Shown: one piece after another, positions 12,580 to 25,100 of the stretch | How positions within the stretch are numbered: position 1 is the first letter of the stretch | Layout: every line of letters starts with the position of its first letter | Assembly: GCA_027575765.1 (NCBI GenBank) | Contig: JANBPT010000192.1 | Coordinates: forward strand, 1 to 58,413 | DNA from: Tieghemiomyces parasiticus | Lineage: Eukaryota; Kickxellomycota; Dimargaritomycetes; Dimargaritales; Dimargaritaceae | Direction of reading: 5' to 3' | Length of the DNA stretch: 58,413 nt | Program-made: the position numbers and the translations under genes | The notes under the pieces: model-generated | What the model saw: the letters and a program-made list of their open reading frames with translations, nothing else | What the model was told of the DNA's origin: nothing | Database searches by the model: none

Positions 12580-13004
12580 ATGGCGCAAAACCTAATATTT
12601 GAGGGTCAGAATTTCTTCCTGTTCTGCATGGACGAGGACGCCCAGAACATTGTTCGCGGCGTCATTACCATGTTTGGGGGTACTTGCTTGACCACCCCCA
12701 CTCCAGAGGTAATTAACTGCTTGGGCTTGATGTGGACAATGGAGGTGTGCCGCTTTCGGCTCTATGCTCCGCCCTATCCAGTACCCCCCATATACCTACC
12801 AGCCACCCATTAAGCCACGTACCTTATTTCCATATCACTATGCTCCGCAACCCGCTACCAGACATCCTTCATCGTCATTCCGCCCAATATCCCCCCCGAG
12901 CGGAAGCTAGAGGCCATGGAATTCGGGCTGCCTGTCGTGCCGTCAACCCTCATTCTCAGTAAGGCAAACGCTGCCGCCACAGGTATCTCCCGTGCCCACA
13001 ATTC
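12580..13004 (+). CDS. BRCT-like exons, possibly the N-terminus of the MAPKKK
   Basis: Two exons, 12580-12708 and 12862-13004, joined by a 153-nt phase-0 intron (donor GTAATT, acceptor CTACCAG), give about 90 aa. They read like a BRCT fold of the Rap1 type: LIFEGQNFFLF, the turn MFGGTCLTT, a hydrophobic strand SFIVIPP, then KLEAMEFGLPVVPSTLIL, where many BRCT domains have VVxxxWI. BRCT domains bind phosphopeptides or other BRCT proteins. Exon 2 ends with GTAAGT in phase 2. Splicing to CCTCAG at 13210 joins it in frame to the MAPKKK (1785 aa in all). Splicing to the nearer GTGACAG at 13079 instead gives a short separate protein that stops near 13272. I cannot decide between them; the lack of space for a separate promoter favours fusion. 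Confidence 0.45.
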
Positions 13005-13210
13005 GTAAGTTGATCGCCAAATTTACCACTGAAAAAAAAACCACTACGACTAAACTAACCGACTCGCCCATGGTGACAGGGCGAATGTTACACAGCGCGA
13101 GTCAACACAGGCATTAGACCAGGCCACGAGACAATCTGACGCCCCCCCTGCCAACAGTCTCGCTCACCTTCCCATCTTTAAACCCATATATCGCCCTTGC
13201 TCCACCTCAG

Positions 13211-16200
13211 AGCGGCCTACCCAACCTATGAACGGGTGCTCAGTGCCTCTGACGCCGGCTCTGGGTCTCAAACCTCGTTGAGCGCCCTGGGAGGGGGCAC
13301 AAGCATGCCACTTGCCAATGCCCCCGGTGTGGGGGGGCTGCCGCCCCGCGAGGACGCCAGCCCTGGCCATCTGGCGATGTCGACATCCTCTCCCTTTGGG
13401 CCGCCACCGGGAGCTACCCAGAATTCCTCACCGCATGCTCCGTCCAGTTCAGCGGCCTCGGTGGGGACGGGCCTGTCCACTCCCGGTGGCCCACCGGCCA
13501 CGCTTGAGGTCAATGACCCCACATTGCCGCTCTACCAGGACTCAAGTACTGCCCTATTGGGGGACCATGACTCATTACAGAACCTCGAGACGCAAGTTCT
13601 CCCGCCCGTGGCGTCCTGGGCGGAAAACTTTGGCACCGACTCGAGCTCTTCTGCCTTATCCGACGACGAGACCGAGGGCCCCGAGGAGGGTGACAGTGAC
13701 GGCGACGCTGACGAGACGGCTCCGAACCCCTCCACAACTCATCCGGCAGATGCGGCAGGGCCCTTCGGCATGTCCCCGGAACCTGCTCAGCCACTCAACC
13801 AATTTCTGACCCATGTCCTGGCACCCCACCTTCTCAACACATCGGGCTCGCACGGCGCTGGTGCGCGACTGTCTGCTGAGAAATCCCGCGAGCGCGAGGA
13901 TTGGCAGAGCGTGCTGTCGTCGGCCTTAACCGGTGAACTCATCAAGAGCGAGAAACGCCGCCTCCTTCAGACGACGATGCCACCGTCCTTACGGTCGCTC
14001 AACCCGGAGATTTGGCTGGAGCTACGGGCCCTCCTTAACGGGCGTACCCCAGCTCAAGAGGAGACTGAATTGTCAGGGCAACGGACACAGATCCCGCGCA
14101 TCCTCAACGCCTTCATGAGCTTCCGGATCAGCAAAGACACTACACGCCATGGTGATGCCTTGACCCAGGTCAAGGACCTCTTGCACCAGCTCGACTTTGC
14201 TGAGAGCCTGTACCCCACCCGAGGCGAGATGGCGGCCCAACACGGCCTGTACGCGTCCCTGGAGTTCCAGGCCAAGGCTGACGCCCTCATCACGTGGTGC
14301 TCGACCACCACCAACTTGCTTACCCACTACACCATCCTGCAGAAGTGGACGGACAGCAAAACCCTCCGCACGGGTGGTGAGGGTGAGGTGCTGGACACCG
14401 ACTCCCCGGGGGCCAAGGCAGCCTTACGATCGTCGGGCGACGGGACCGAGCTGGCCACTGAGATTATATTGGAACGTGAGGATCCCTCCCCAGTCGCGGG
14501 CGACAAGTCTGATGAGGGGGTCACAGGCCCTACCCCCGCCACCGGCACCTCGGCCACTGCCACGGCGTTTGATCACATCAATCTCAGCAGGGTCTCTGGT
14601 GGCGCCGAGCTCATGGCTCACCTGACCCACATCAAGGCCCTGAAGCGGCAGACCGAAATGTCGTTTATCGAGCGGCTGCTCAAGGAAAGTGGCCTGCGCA
14701 AGACATTCGACAAGGCCACAGTACAGAACGCGCGCGACTCGCTGTTGCGCACGCGCCGAGCTATGACCGAATATGCCGAGGCTTTCGCTGAGTTCCAGCT
14801 TCCCCTCCAGATCCCCGTCCTAACCGCCCTAATCCGGTTCCCTATCAGCCTAGTGTCAGACTACCTGCGGCTGCGCCTCAACTACTTCCGTCGCAACCCA
14901 CCGTCCAAGCTCACCTCGTTGCTCATGATCGACCAGATGCTGGAGGATGCGTACTACTCGTTAGAACAGGCCTGTACCACCAAGGCCACCTTCTTGGACC
15001 TCATCGAGCGGGCCGAAGGGTGGGAAATGGATATGGCCCTGGATGACGACTATGACAAACTGCTCCTTGAGTACCTCCGCTTCTACTACCAGCTGGTCAT
15101 GGCCAAGCTGCGACTGCCTCAGGTGGGTAACGAGACCAAGGAGACTGACTTCATTTTGACCGAGTGGGACCGCATCAAGAAGATCACGCCCAGCATTGAG
15201 TATAGCGAGTGGGAGACAGCGAAGCAGTTCTGCGAGCAGGTTGGATTCGTAACTCGGCGCCTGATGCAAGGGTTTGAGGCCCAGCTCGGCAAGCCGCCCC
15301 ACCTGCCACCCCGCAAGCTGCAAGCCTTCTTCAGCTCGCTGATCAACAGCTACCGGGTGCGCCTGCGCAAGCTGTCCACCGTGCTCAGTCGCGAGGTGGC
15401 CCTTTCCCTGCTTAACGCCGCGCAGTACCGCCTGGACGACGCCCAGGGCCTGGTTAACGCGCTGGTGGCGAGTAATCACGCTCTGGTATTCACCGGTGGT
15501 CACTTTGAACAGTACGGTATGTATGTGTTTTGTAGCCCGCGGTGTCTGGAAGACCTGGACAGCCTCAAGCTGCTGCTCTACTCCTGCATCAGCCAGGAGC
15601 AGCTGGTGCAAACCGGTGGGGACTACTACTTGGTTGTCGTGCGCACCGAGCAGGCCGTACATCTGCCCGGGACCACTGTCACCGAGTCACTGACCTACGT
15701 GGACCTAAAGCTGCCCGTCAACAGTGCGCGGCTGGTGGCTAACGATCTACGGGCTCTCGATACCGCCCGGTCTAGCTTGGCCGCCGCTGCCGAGTCCTAC
15801 AACCGTCAAGTTGAGGAACTGTCGAGCGGCTCAGGCCCGACTAGTGCCCCAGCCGCCATACACCCAGACCTGACTGACACCGAGCTCCCACTGCCCGTCT
15901 GCGACCTCCAGCCCTGGCGGTCGTCTATGGCTAACGTGCCAGACCTGGACCGCGAGATCAAGCGTCTACGACGCCTGTCGGGCCAGCTCAACGAGAAAAT
16001 CATCAACTGCGCCTACGTGGTGCGCAGCTTTGTGCGCAAGTTCGACCCGGTGGACATTGTCCAGGAATGTTTTGCATTCATTTTCGGCTTCAGTAAGCAA
16101 TTCCTCACCCTCCTGGACCTGCGCCGGCAGCGTAGCCTACGCATCCAGTTGTTGCGCATGTGCATCGAGTGGGGAAATTTTATCAGCCTGGACTGCGATC

Positions 16201-18296
16201 AGAATGAACCCAAGACCCATCGCTGGACCGTCGCCGCTCTGGACGCCACGATGAACATGACCGGTAACGGCAATATCCTCAATCTGGACGACGCCGAGTT
16301 TGAGGTACTTAAGCAACGCGTCAGCTCCTGCTTCCGGATCCTCATTAAGCACATCAACGTGTTTGGTATCGCGTCCGACACCAACCAGCGAATCGATCGC
16401 TCCTCCCTGGCCACCTGGCGGGGCCGACCCCGACGCACCGGAACAACCGGGGCAGGCCGTGGAGCCGGGCCATCCTCGCAGCGACGCTTCTCCCAGGGCA
16501 GGTCCGACGGCGGTGGGGAGCTGCGTGTCTCGACTACCACCACTACGAACAGTGGCTCCACTCCTCTCACGGAGGACCTCCCAGGACTCCCGGCCGATGA
16601 TCAATACGTCACTTGCCCGATATTCAACCCAGCGGGCTCCGCCTCCGAACTCTCCGCCCGCCGCCCGCGCTACGATGCCGATGCCCTGCTGCCCACCCTC
16701 CGCCCCGAGTGGCGCCAGGCCATCCGTCAGCTGGAGGTGCAACGGTGGCGCCGACTGGAAGAGATGCACTTAGTGGGCCGGGTGCTCGACCTCAGTCAAC
16801 CGGAGAACCAGCCGCTGGTGTACCTTGCGTCCTTCTCCAGCAACGTGACCATTCGGTGGCAGCAGGGAAAGCTGATTGGGCGCGGCACCTTCGGCGACGT
16901 GTACATGGCCTTCAACCTGGACTCGGGTGATCTGATGGCCGTCAAGGAGATTAAGTACCCGGACGTGTCGTCGCTGCGGACGATGTACAAAGACTTAGTG
17001 GAGGAAATGGCGGTGATGGAGGTCCTCAATCACCCTAACGTGGTATCCTACTTCGGCGTGGAGGTGCACCGCGACCGCGTGTTCATCTTTATGGAACTAT
17101 GCCAGCAAGGGTCTATGGCGTCACTCCTGGAGCATGGCCCCGTGGAAAACGAAAACTACGTGCGGGCGTGGACCTTACAGATGCTGCGCGGGCTACACTA
17201 CCTCCACTGTAACGGCATTGTGCACCGTGACATCAAACCAGATAACGTCCTATTCAACCACGAGGGCCAAGTCAAGCTCGTCGATTTTGGGGCCGCCAAG
17301 GTTCTCGCCCAGAATCGGACCTTCCGGCGCACCAAGAAGGGCGTAGGCGCGGCGGCACAGAGCAAAGCACCCAACGCCGATAGCGGTCTGGTGGGGACTC
17401 CGATGTATATGCCCCCGGAAGTCATCGCGGCGCAGGACAAGGGCCGCCACGGCGCCCAGGATATTTGGTCGCTGGCGTGCTGTGTACTCGAAATGGTGAC
17501 GGGCAAACGGCCGTGGTCCAACCTTGACAACGAGTGGGCCATCATGTACCACATCGTATCGTCCCATCCGCCGCTCCCAGAACCCACGCAGATGAGCGCG
17601 GCCGGCATCGAGTTTCTGGAGACGTGCTTCACTCACGACCCTAAGGTCCGACCCACCGCCGCTGAACTTATGGACCATCCATGGTTGCGTGATGCTGACC
17701 GGCTCATCGAGCAGCAGCATGAGCAGCGCCGGCGTCGTCAGGAGCAGGCCCAGGGCGACGACCTCGGTCTCGACGGAACGTCCGGCGGCCTGACGGGCCT
17801 CGCCCCGTCGTCGTCTATTAGCGGCGGGACCACGGGCATGGCCACCGGTAGCACCGGTACTGATGGCGCTGACTATTTCACCTCCAACTATTTCGGCCAC
17901 GCCCACCCCACCCAGTCCTTCAATTCCCAGAGTACGGGTAACACCTCCAATTCGCAGCTCTGGGCTGACGACGTTCATGACTTTCGTGGCCTTCCCGCGG
18001 GATCCGGGCCCGGTCACACTAGTGGCAGTCAGTCAATCGAGAGTTCGTTCGCCGCCGCGGCGATGGCGGCTGCTTCGTCCGCACCCTCGTCGGCGTCATC
18101 GTCCCTCTGGCAAACTGAGAACTTGCCGATTCCGTCAAAACCGTCCACGTCGGCGGAGGCCGTGGCGATGGTTACAGGGTGCAGCGACCTGCCCAGCGAG
18201 GTCATCGATCAGAATCAGGCCGCTAGGAATAGCAATACTGAGAAAGCTACCGAGCCGCAGGACGAGGATGGGAAGGAAATAACCCAAACCAGGTAA
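13211..18296 (+). CDS. Ssk2/Ssk22/Wis4-type MAP kinase kinase kinase
   Basis: Serine/threonine kinase at the top of the osmotic-stress (HOG/SAPK) cascade. Family members are activated by the Ssk1-type response regulator and phosphorylate the Pbs2/Wis1 MAPKK. One uninterrupted exon of about 5.1 kb encodes roughly 1695 residues. An N-terminal acidic Ser/Pro-rich part is followed by the conserved SVLSSALTGELIKSEKRRLL segment (DNA near 13905), then a long helical region typical of Ssk2/Wis4. The kinase domain runs from about 16850 to 17690. It has the glycine loop GRGTFGDV, VAIK-type AVKEIK, catalytic HRDIKPDN, DFGAAK, and GTPMYMPPE for substrate binding. All catalytic residues are present. A long Ser/Gly/Gln-rich tail follows; the yeast protein is about 1580 aa. 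The true start is unsettled: the frame is open only from 13182, its first ATG is at 13305, and an acceptor at 13210 could join it to upstream BRCT-like exons. Confidence 0.92.
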
Positions 18297-19061
18297 CGCT
18301 TGGGTTTTGGCTGACCATGGCTTGCTGGTTATTATTATTTACTACCGAGCTTGGTCCATCGATCGCTTTGCCCCACGTGGTTTCCTGACAAAAAGAAAGG
18401 TAGCTTACGGATAAGCCCCGAACCTGTTCCGTGCGTTCTTCGAACTATAATCACATGGCGGAACGGCGGTTGTGCGAATAATATTTTTCATTGGTAGACA
18501 GGGCGTTTCCATGCAAAGTCGGTCCCGTCTGAGGCAGGGTAGCCTGATGTAGGGGTGGACTCGTAAGTCTGGTGCATAGTGATTGTTGCAATTAATTAAT
18601 GCATGGTTTGGTAAATTAGGTTGGCAATGGGATACTGTTTATGTACAACAGCGCGTGATTTAGTTATGATTAATGTTCTTTTTTTTACAAGATAGGTAAA
18701 GTTGGTAAGCGCAAGGAATGGCTGCTGTCGGTTCGATGCAACGTGTCTGAAAATGGGAGAGGGGGGGGGAAAGGACTCTTCAGGGGGAAAATGTATGTAT
18801 CAAGGACGTGGAGGCAGGATAGGGTGAAGCGCTCACGGGGTTGGGGGAAGGGGTCTAAAAGCGGTGGAAGGAGTTGACTTACTGTGAAGGTTCACACCGC
18901 CTAAAGGAATACCCCCAGCCGCCCACCTTCCTCCGGAAGTGTATTTACTCGAACTGTTCAGCCGGGGCAGCGCAAGCTCCGTTTCATCCTTGAGCAATGC
19001 CGTCCGCCAGTCCTAGGGTAGCGGTACACAAAAGTAGCACCGGGGTCCTCCGTATCCATAA
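18297..19061. other. Intergenic region between convergent genes, no gene seen
   Basis: This is the 3' region of the MAPKKK (+) and of MFS copy 2 (-). It holds a G9 run at 18761-18769 and AT-rich sequence around 18580-18690. No coding frame is supported. Confidence 0.5.
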
Positions 19062-22000
19062 TTAGGCGGACTGGCCCGGAAGCGGCGCGTTGGTGGTGTC
19101 GGCGGGTCGGCGGTACCCTACAAAACGGCCGCGAAACAACTTGACAATATGGTGGGAGGATACCATTGCGGACAGAAAGATTAAGAACCCGGTGATGATG
19201 AGGTTGCACTCCAGGAAGCTCAGGTGGGCGTAGAGGTTGCCGGATATGACGGGGCCAATCAGCATACCTGTAGCGTAGAAGGCGTTGTTGATGGCGGTCA
19301 GGAGGCCGTAGCACTCGTTCTGGGTTTCGTGCATATGGACTACCATGTACGGGGTAGGTGAGAAGAGAAGGGAGGCGAAGCCCAGGCCGGTGAGAACGAG
19401 GAGGATGACCTGGAGCCAGACTTGGGTCGCAAGGGCCACCAGTGGGTAGAGGACGGCGAGGTAGAGCATGCAGCCCGACATGGTGAGGTGGCGGTCCCAC
19501 TGGTAACGGGAAAGAACCCAGCCCATGACAGGACTGACGATGGCGTTGGGAATTACGGCGGCCATGAACATGAGGCCGATGATGCCAGGCTTGAGCCCAA
19601 ATTTGGATCCGAGGTGGAGCGGGAGGATGGTCTCCAAACTGGTGACCGAGAGGGAGGCCGCCATGGTGGTTAGGAAGCACATGACCAGCTTCCAGCTGGT
19701 CAGCATCGCCCGTGCCCCGACCGGGCGCTTTTGGATATTGATGCTAATTACGGACCGGCGCCGACGGCGCTTATGGGGCGTGACTGGGCGGGACCCTTCG
19801 GACATGGAGAGCTTCGGATGCGTCGACAGGGGCCGGTTGCCCATATCGAGAGAGGGTTGACCCACAAGGGTGTACATGGAATTCTCACCAAGGTCGTCCG
19901 ACGTTTGGATCGTGATGGACTGGCGGCGCACAGCGAAACTGGGGCGCTCGCCGCCGGTGGTAGAGGGTCGAGCGGAAGGCGCTGCGTCACCTGCGACACT
20001 GTAGCGGGGAGGCGGATTGGTCAACGACGGGCCAGTCTGGATATTGGAGGACTGGGTGAGGTCACGTTCAGGAGGGCCGGGGAGGCTTCGCGCAGGTAGG
20101 TTGGCGGCAGCGGTGGCTGCAGACTGGGACGACTGGCGCTTTTCGCCCTCCCCGGTGGGCTCGTCATGTTCAGTGGTAGCCGTGTCCACCTTGCTCTCAT
20201 CACCATCAGTAGCGGACGGCACCACAGTCGGCGCCATGGAGGCACGTAAGTGATGATCCTCAGTTCCAGCACCCTCACCCGATTCGACGGCGACCGGGTT
20301 ATCCTCTAGTCTGCCCTTGGCCTCCTCCTGGGCCAGCGCGGCGTGCTCTTCCTTCCACCCGGCGGTCTCCCCGATAAAGATGCGCAGGAGCAGGTCTAGG
20401 AAGCACAGGCAGCCACCAAAAATGAAGGGAGCCTTACGACCACCGGCCTCATAGAGGAAGCCACCCAGGGTGGGGCCCAGTAGGGTGCCCATGGTACTGC
20501 ATGCCATGACAGAACCTAGAACGGTAATGGCGCGACTGGGCGGGTTCATATCGATAATCATACCAAAACCGATGGCCCAGGTGCCGCCTCCGGCGAGGCC
20601 TTGGACAAGGCGGGCCAAGAGGAGCTGCCAGTATTCCTTGGCAAGGCCGAAAGTCATAGTTGCGAGGCCAAGGACAATGAGGAGGACACACATGGGGACC
20701 TGTCGTATTTGGTACCGGTCGCTGAGACCGCCAAAGCCGAGACCGCCGATAATGAGGCCGAGGGCTGATGGTGGTACAGTGAGGGAGATACAACGATGGA
20801 GTCGGGGGGAGTGGTCCAACTTGAGTTAGTCATAGTGCAGGGATAGCCATGGAGGCCGGGCATTGACGGGGCCAGGGTTAATCCCCTCTTCCCGCCGCGT
20901 TGTGTAGTCTACGGCCGGATAAATCAGGCTGACGACGGCTAGTCCTACTGGACAGCCCTGTGTCGATGCACGCCCGTGTGCTACCCAATCCGGCACTGCT
21001 TTCTTGTGCCGTTAAGAAGAAAACACTGAAAGGGAGAGCATGCAAATACCTAAGGATCGACCACATTCTGAAACCGCACGGTGCTTAACCCCGCAAAACC
21101 AGCAGACATTGATTACCACCGGGGCTGGTCTATACACCACCTCTTATGCAGACATGTACAGCAGTGAAGCGAATACTGTGACATGCATACTTCACATTCC
21201 AAAATGCCGTCATGGGCAGGCAATGTATAAATCAACCCTGTAATGGCAATGCGGCGGGGGTTACAAGTCGATAGTGTGACCAAAACGCGGCAGGTACTTA
21301 CCGTAGATGCCGAAGAGGAAACCGTTGGCCTGGCTAGCGTTGGACACCATGCCTTCCAGCATGGTCGGGAGGACAGGTACCTACACGAAGGGGATCGAGT
21401 AAAAGTCGGAATAAGGCAGGTGGAGGAATGGTTTCAGATAATAAGCAACTAGTCGGACGCCTATACGGAAAGGGAAGGCAATACGTAGGGCCCGGACTTC
21501 AACGGGCAGCTTTCGCTGATAGCTTTGGTCAGTGCTGGAAGCACACAACATGAGAGTAAATGGATTGTTGGTAAATTACGGATTGTCCCTAATTCAGTTT
21601 GACAACTGAATGTACTCAGAGCCAACGAGGAGGACGGGTCACTAGAGTATTGAGCTGCAGCACAAACTCCAGATAGAGCGTCCTGAATAGCCAACCGTTC
21701 TCGGAATAGGGACAGCGCGTAATATAGAGGGCGCTCTCCTTAGTCCACATCGACAGAGCGCATGATAAAAAGTAGAGGCTCGTCTAAAAATGCAACCGTT
21801 AGGCGAAGGCAGTGAGACTTACCACAATGCCGTAGAGCAGCATATCCCTATAGAGGGCGAGCGGGCCGAGTTTGGGGATGATGGACGAAGGAAAGTCGTC
21901 AGGTGACAACCGGTAAAGAAAAGTGGTGATTGTTAGTAAATCCGTAATTCCAGCGTTAGCAGGTAGAGACCAGCCAGACTCAATACAAACCTGGAGTCAA

Positions 22001-22100
22001 GGAGCAATGTCAACACTTACGTGAAGACGGCCATACCAACCACTACGATGATGGTCCCCTGCTTGTTACGCAGGCGGTCGATAAATTCGATAACCCCCAT
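19062..22100 (-). CDS. MFS transporter, DHA1/VMAT-like, copy 2
   Basis: Twelve-helix membrane carrier of 628 aa, paralogous to the copy at 7864-9877. Minus-strand exons are 22100-22021, 21847-21823 (25 nt), 21380-21302 and 20764-19062. Introns are 173 nt (phase 2), 442 nt (phase 0) and 537 nt (phase 1), so positions and phases match copy 1 but lengths differ. The microexon again encodes the core of TM1 (DMLLYGIV), followed by VPVLPTMLEG. Motif A reads GGLSDRYQIRQ near residues 73-83; GPTLGGFLYEAGGR lies at TM5. The linker between halves is much longer than in copy 1, about 170 residues rich in Ser, Pro, Thr and Arg, with an Arg-rich patch (KRRRRRS) just before TM7. That basic linker could carry regulatory phosphorylation sites (inference). 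The substrate is unknown; an export role for amines or drugs is the family default. Confidence 0.9.
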
Positions 22101-25100
22101 GGTGGTAAGCGCGTAACGTTACGAGAATATGTTGAACAGGCAGCGGAAGTGGCACGTGAAGTTACAAATAAAAGGTACCAGTTGTCTCGGTAACGATCTA
22201 GCGAGGGGTGAATAATTGCAGAGTGTCTAACGACAGTCGATAACGCTTTGATTCATGAAACGAAGCAAAGGGGGTTCCAAGTGCTAAAAAATAACCAAAA
22301 ACTAAATATATAGATAGATAATAGCAGTAGGCGATGTACAAGAGGGTATAGGATTTGGATGTAAACGAAAGCAGTAGGTCGTTTGAGACCAGCTAGGTTG
22401 GGACAGCGGCTAGATTTATATACAAGGCACCGATCCGCATCCAATAGAAGTGGTTCATTTGGTGGCGATGAGGATCAGCTAACGGACGGTAGCGGGTCTC
22501 CAGGCAGTGAGAAATCAGCCCCATCACCACTGTCCGCACCTCGCACTAAAAGTGGGAAACAAACGAACGCAGCCAATAGATTATGGTCCTCACCCTGCCT
22601 CACACGTCGCTCACCACGCCAAAAACGATAGTGGGCTATTCACACCCCAGCCAGTCTACCCCACAACCCTCGCGGGACGTTTGACCACCTGGATTGGGTG
22701 AGCTGGCGAAGGAAAGAGGTCGGAAATCAATTACTAGTGCCAGGAAGGGAGGGAAATAAGGTACTGTGAAGCGCATGGAATAGAAGCCGAGTGGTTGGTC
22801 GGGGAGTCGACATAATTTCCAGTCGTACATTGAACATCGGGGTGGCAATCAACACAAAATTGTTGGTCCGGGGGGGGGTGCTACGGTTAGGTATGCGTGG
22901 ATAGTCGCTTGTAAGAGTTTCGCAGAGCTAAAGCGCCAGCCCTGTTGAGATAGAATGGTCAGCCCCGGCAGAAATAGCCTATGACTACATCCCCTTTAGA
23001 ATAGATATCTTCCTTCCGATTTAAGAAGCAAATATTCAAGTCTCATCCGTTTGAAACGCTGCTATGGCAGTGAGAACATCGGTCTCGCTGACATACCAGT
23101 ACAATGGTCAACTCAGTCTTATCATTTGCCCGTTCATGTTGTACATTAGTAAATAAAGATCTGGGGTTTAACAACCTGTGGAGAAGATTTGATGGTAGGC
23201 AGCGCTAAGAGAGCCCAAATGGGTCTATATCAGAACTGTCAGCAGTAAGTACATGGCCACGCTGCTCTTGCTTTAGGGCCGGGGCATGTCTAAGATGCGG
23301 AGAAAGAGGCCTGTTGAAGTAGTGGTAGGAGGGCTGGCATTTATCCACCTTCCAAGAGTTAAGTGTCACCTCACACGCACACACTCTCTCTCAATTGACG
23401 ATCCTTACCGCATCAGGCGGCTCAGCACGCAGAAGGGAGATTGAAGGGGAAATAACTCACTTGGGGGCGAGTGTAGGTTACTTTAGCCGCCAACGTCGAG
23501 TCAGTCTCTCTTTTTAATATACCGATGTGGGGAAGGAGGGAACCCACCCCCCCTTTCGGGGAAAAATACCTGCAGCTGCAATACACACCGTTGGTGCAGG
23601 TTTCCAATCTCCATACCGTCAACTGGTTTGTGCTTCCAAAAGCCACCTTGCGAGCCGGGATAAAAATTGGACACTGGGCTACCTGAGCGATAATCAAACT
23701 AGCGGGCGGCTTAGCGCGCTTCCGTTTCCATTTACGATTTACTCTCATCTCTCCTGTCCCCTTTCTTCACCGTTAAAATTGGCGGTTTAGGGTTGTCGCG
23801 GACGGTAGGGTACCCCATCAGGGGGAACCAAGGGCTGAAAGTAGCATACGTTAATTGGTGATAGTGTAAAGGTCTGGCCAGAGGTGTGAAAGCGGCATGG
23901 TATGTGTCCCATTGGTCTAGTTATGTATTATTGCATGTGGCTCTGGATGAGACACATGGTTCATCAAGCTGCACTCATTGACGGCTTTTGGATCCGGCTT
24001 AAGTGACATCTGGCTTTCGGCTCCTTTACACTACGATGACTTGTTCGCTAATACTCTGTAACCAAATATTCTCTGGCGACACTGACGCGTCGGATAGTAG
24101 CCAACAGCTGTAGTGTCTTACTAGGCAAATATGAAGCACGTTCTAACTGATTCTGCCGAGTACAATATCCTACCAACCATACCCCACCCACATTACGAAG
24201 TCTGGCTCTTCCCACGTCTGCTTCGCACTATGGCTGGGCAATCAACTTGGTAAAATACTCCCTTGTCAAACCCACTACCCTTGATGGGCCTGTATCCGCT
24301 GGTGCTTGATTGGCTCGGCAAGCCGTCTGCCAACTCAGCATGGCCTACGTGACTGTGGCCATGGCACCTTCTCCCAGTATCAGGGCTTAATTCCGACGGA
24401 GTCAAAGGAGACGCGCTTTCTCTGTACCCTAAATGCTGACCGCTGACCTTATGCTGGTCGTGGATAATGCGAGCGGTTCATTATTTGCCCAGTAGGATTA
24501 CTTAGGTGAGCGCAAGAGTGACCCTGCGCATTCGTCGCTTTTCACCTACAGCACACCTTAGCCTGCCCACTTTTATCCCCTCCCCTTAGTCTTGTGTTTG
24601 CTTCCCATGCTGCGCCGCAACCTCTACACTGACTGCCTGTCGATTTGCAATGTACCAATGTGTTGGATGCAGTTCCGTAGTTCGGCATGTAGTACTTACT
24701 TCGAGCGCCGTACACCAGTTTTATCTCTGGGTGGCTTTCACACACGATAGTCGTAGTGGACCCAGCACGCAAGCCGGTTGGTTAACCGTGTCTACCTCGG
24801 GTTCTCCGGTAGTGGATTTCTACAGTTGTGCTGGTGGAAAGCCCCAGCCGATGTAGAAGGAGGATGAGTGTCTTTTCCGTTTCTGCACTACTTATGTGAT
24901 TGTGGATGGCATGCCGTTGACAGTGTGTATAGATAAGCTAGAGTTCGTGTCGGCCTCGGCGCGAGCTTTGGTGAGGAAATAGTGGAAACGTTGTCAGCGA
25001 ATTAAGGCTCCTCAGAGGTATCTCGGGACCCACGCACCACACGTCAATTCTACTCCTTAATTAGAGTGTTTAGATGGTGTTGGTCGGATATACATGTGCG

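Noticed and set aside
14961..18017. Several antisense frames of 144-255 codons within the MAPKKK
   Set aside because: They are reverse-strand shadows of a long GC-rich kinase frame; the sense strand carries the conserved motifs.
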